A stretch of 14,996 bases of DNA from an uncultured Clostridia bacterium (GTDB lineage: Bacteria > Bacillota_A > Clostridia > TANB77 > CAG-508): the NCBI GenBank assembly GCA_944388685.1, contig CALXJS010000037.1, positions 1-14,996 on the forward strand. Direction: 5' to 3'. Made by a program: the position numbers and the translations under genes. Within the stretch, counting starts at the first letter, position 1. Each line of letters begins with the position of its first letter. Positions 13,220 through 14,996 of the stretch are shown here, piece by piece. The notes below the pieces were generated by a model. The model was given only the letters and a program-made list of their open reading frames with translations, searched no databases and was not told the DNA's origin.

Positions 13220-14401
13220 TTGAAAACAAATAAAACAAGAATTATATTATATATATATGAATTTTTATCTATTTTTATATTATTCTATGCAGTAGATACT
13301 TTGTTTTATCTAGAAAGAGGAATTGAAGCAAGTGGATATCTATTTTTTGTAGTAATTTCTTATGGGGTTCAACTGCTATTCGAGATACCATCTGGAATTT
13401 TAGCAGATAAATATAGTAAAAAGAAAATCTTAATAATGTCACAAATATTCTTTTTAATTTCTACAATTATATTTATTTTTGCTCAAAATTATATAGTATT
13501 TGTTATTGCTACAATCATAGCGGCATTGCAAAAATGTTTTAGTACAGGAATTGTAAATTCATATTTATATGAATCTTTAGAAAATAAAAACAAATTTAAT
13601 AAATGTTTATTTATTAAAAATACTATATATTATTCTGCGTATATGTTGGCAATGCCAATAGGAGGTTTTATTGCAGAAAAATATGGTATTATAACAACCT
13701 ATTATATTACATTAGTTCCTGCCATATTAGGATTAATAGCTTTATTTTTCTTACACGAAAATAAAAATAAAATTATTGAAAAGAACAACAACATAACTAG
13801 CAAATTAGAAATATTGAAGAATGGATTACATGAAATAAAGAAAAATTCATTTATTAAAACAATAATATTCACAAATGCTATATTACTAGCTGTTGTGAAA
13901 TTAATTGAAGAAAGTCATCCAGACTATTCTACTCAAATAGGAATAAGTGAATTTCAAATAGGTATTTATACAGCTTTTATTTTAGTTTTTTGCATAATAG
14001 GTAGTTATTTGGGAAGTAAAATAAAAGAAAAATATCACAATGTTGTAATATATATAAATCCAATAATATTAGGTATTTGCATTTTGCTATTAGGAATATT
14101 AAATAATAAAGTAGGAATACTGTTTTTATTGATTATGTATATATTTGAAGAGAGCTTTGATAACATTATTATTTCAAAAATACATAACGCTATTTCATCT
14201 AAGTCAAGAGTAACAGTAGAATCTCTTATGTCAATGTTACAATGCATTTTTGGAATTATTATAGGAACTGGTATTACTATTTTGTTAAATTATATAAATG
14301 TAAATATTTCTTATATAATATTAGGATTATTAATTATAGTATATGGTAGTTTAATTATTTTATATAAAGTTATTAATAAATTAAAAACTAAAAACATTTA
14401 A
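13220..14401 (+). CDS. MFS-family transporter (probable drug or metabolite efflux)
   Basis: Major facilitator proteins move small solutes across the cytoplasmic membrane. TTG 13220 is taken as start, six bases after AAGGAAGGA (13205-13213). The 393 residues are strongly hydrophobic with about twelve predicted helices in two halves. The motif A region is clear between helices 2 and 3 (EIPSGILADKYSKKKIL), and a basic, Asn/Lys-rich central loop separates the halves at about 180-205. EIPSG and a D-K-Y-S-K-K loop are common in MFS groups annotated as macrolide or multidrug efflux, but the substrate cannot be deduced. It is divergent from the recombinase operon and looks like cargo of the element. 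No clear terminator follows. Confidence 0.85.
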   Translation: MKTNKTRIILYIYEFLSIFILFYAVDTLFYLERGIEASGYLFFVVISYGVQLLFEIPSGILADKYSKKKILIMSQIFFLISTIIFIFAQNYIVFVIATIIAALQKCFSTGIVNSYLYESLENKNKFNKCLFIKNTIYYSAYMLAMPIGGFIAEKYGIITTYYITLVPAILGLIALFFLHENKNKIIEKNNNITSKLEILKNGLHEIKKNSFIKTIIFTNAILLAVVKLIEESHPDYSTQIGISEFQIGIYTAFILVFCIIGSYLGSKIKEKYHNVVIYINPIILGICILLLGILNNKVGILFLLIMYIFEESFDNIIISKIHNAISSKSRVTVESLMSMLQCIFGIIIGTGITILLNYINVNISYIILGLLIIVYGSLIILYKVINKLKTKNI

Positions 14402-14711
14402 TTTACCTAATTAAAATTGAGGGCAGGATAGTGATGATTAACACATCACGTATACACATAGAAGGGCAAGCCTCCTAGAGTTAATAAAGAAACAAAAAAG
14501 TTATGCAGATATGATGTAAAAATACACTCGGTGAACTTGCTCACCCTCGCTATTTTTCGATAGAATTAAAAAGATTATAAATCCAGTTCACTAAGAGAAC
14601 TGAAAATTTAGTTGCCGAGAAATCCTCGATAACTACTTTTGATAAAAAACATATTTTAACTGCACTAGAAATTTGTTGTAAATATGAAATTAAAAAATAA
14701 GATAAAAACAC
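14402..14711. other. Hairpin-rich non-coding stretch after the MFS gene
   Basis: No credible gene is seen. Several short perfect stems occur in a row: GTGATG/CATCAC (14431-14449), GGTGA/TCACC (14530-14545), CTAT/ATAG (14550-14563), CAGTTC/GAACTG (14584-14602) and CGAG/CTCG (14616-14628). A 38-codon stop-free stretch in the plus strand (14581-14697) has no start or ribosome binding site. The local GC patches differ from the flanking genes. This may be a structured RNA or decayed mobile-element DNA. Confidence 0.45.
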
Positions 14712-14740
14712 TTGATTTTGTAAATAAAATAAGTTATAAT
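14712..14740 (+). promoter_or_regulatory. Promoter of the small RNA
   Basis: TTGATT (14712-14717) and TATAAT (14735-14740) are spaced by exactly 17 bases. The predicted start is near 14747, just before the 5' hairpin of the RNA. Confidence 0.7.
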
Positions 14741-14746
14741 GAATAT

Positions 14747-14922
14747 ACTAGTAAAGATACTTTTGAAGTATCTTTGTCCAAATCAAATGTAAACCGCCAC
14801 CCTGTTGGCGAAATATAAATGCACAGGTGAGCAAATGTTACTCGCAACCCTACTTGCGACAAATAAATGTGTAGGTGGACAAATGTAATAAAAATCTACC
14901 TTTTCGGAGGTAGATTTTCTTT
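14747..14922 (+). ncRNA. Candidate structured small RNA with two tandem pseudoknot units
   Basis: About 176 nt between a good promoter and an intrinsic terminator. A 9-bp 5' hairpin is at 14753-14775. Two tandem units, 48 bases apart, follow. Unit A has stem CGCCA/TGGCG (14795-14810) with loop bases CCTGT (14801-14805) complementary to ACAGG (14823-14827). Unit B has stem CGCAA/TTGCG (14843-14858) with CCTAC (14849-14853) complementary to GTAGG (14871-14875). Spacing within the units is identical and three base pairs covary, which argues for H-type pseudoknots. GTCC (14776-14779) can pair with GGAC (14877-14880), enclosing both units. No coding frame is evident. I do not recognise the family. 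A tandem ligand-binding RNA, a protein-binding or decoy RNA, or a mobile-element RNA are all possible. Confidence 0.72.
14891..14922 (+). terminator. Intrinsic terminator of the small RNA
   Basis: AAAATCTACCT (14891-14901) pairs exactly with AGGTAGATTTT (14908-14918) around a 6-nt loop, and the right arm runs into TTTTCTTT. Confidence 0.88.
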
Positions 14923-14936
14923 AACTTTAAGGGTAA

Positions 14937-14957
14937 ACCACGGGCTATGCCCGTGGT
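14937..14957. repeat. 9-bp perfect palindrome resembling an IS200/IS605-family end
   Basis: ACCACGGGC (14937-14945) pairs with GCCCGTGGT (14949-14957) around TAT. Subterminal hairpins with short loops are the ends recognised by HUH TnpA transposases, and CACGGGC-type palindromes are familiar from these elements in Firmicutes (memory). A second hairpin, AAAACT/AGTTTT, is at 14963-14977. No transposase is in the window; it would lie beyond the edge. Confidence 0.4.
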
Positions 14958-14996
14958 AACGGAAAACTTATAGTTTTGAGCAAAGTAACAAAAATA

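Larger units (their letters stand above)
11172..14996. mobile_element. Putative integrated element interrupting cotJC (left end; right end beyond window)
   Basis: The left boundary is inferred from where cotJC homology stops. Contents are a large serine recombinase, a short upstream ORF, an MFS transporter and hairpin-rich non-coding DNA. A recombinase at the edge of an element with its C-terminus facing the junction is the usual layout for serine-integrase elements and for skin. The right junction and the 3' half of cotJC are not visible. The IS200/IS605-like palindrome near 14937 could mark a second, nested element or a boundary. Confidence 0.65.

Noticed and set aside
14581..14697. 38-codon plus-strand open stretch, protein-like in appearance
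   Set aside because: It has no start or ribosome binding site, is preceded by stops, and overlaps clear hairpins; kept only as a possible remnant.
14402..14996. Group I intron (IStron) or tmRNA in the terminal non-coding region
   Set aside because: I looked for group I core P7 sequences and the tmRNA 5' signature and found neither.

Overview
The window looks like a very AT-rich, spore-forming member of the Clostridia, probably an uncultured gut lineage (inference). Low-GC coding, strong AGGAGG-type ribosome binding sites, SpoIIP, a cotJABC spore-coat operon, a DnaE-type polymerase III and a pilin-like protein starting GITLIALVITIIV all point there. There is no rRNA, tRNA or CRISPR array.

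Positions 1-11170 are ordinary chromosome with some unusual non-coding DNA. In order they hold the 3' end of dnaE; a TspO-type membrane protein with no ordinary start codon; spoIIP; a pilin-like protein fused to a formylglycine-generating-enzyme/C-type-lectin-like domain; pgi (glucose-6-phosphate isomerase) followed closely by an acyl-ACP thioesterase; pyk (pyruvate kinase); a Cof-type HAD phosphatase; cdd (cytidine deaminase, minus strand); and cotJA-cotJB-cotJC. Three hairpin elements share outer ends close to TGA(G/A)ACAATTnGGG and sit on or just after the stop codons of dnaE, spoIIP and pgi. In two of them the first three bases of the repeat are the stop codon.

The most interesting part begins inside cotJC. 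The catalase-like coat protein matches its family for 67 residues, up to the metal-binding TEELA(H) motif. It then runs into foreign sequence and stops after five more codons. Forty-one bases later, facing it, is a large serine recombinase. Next come a short upstream ORF, promoters and an attenuator-like terminator on the minus strand, then an MFS transporter on the plus strand, and then about 600 bases of hairpin-rich non-coding DNA to the window edge. This fits an integrated element that interrupts cotJC, comparable to the skin element in sigK, whose excision in the mother cell would rebuild the coat gene. The other junction is not in the window, so reversible excision is an inference.

The last 600 bases contain a probable independent small RNA at about 14747-14922, with a promoter, a 5' hairpin, two tandem hairpin/pseudoknot units whose paired bases covary, and an intrinsic terminator. 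It is followed by a palindrome resembling an IS200/IS605-family end. I do not recognise this RNA as a named family.
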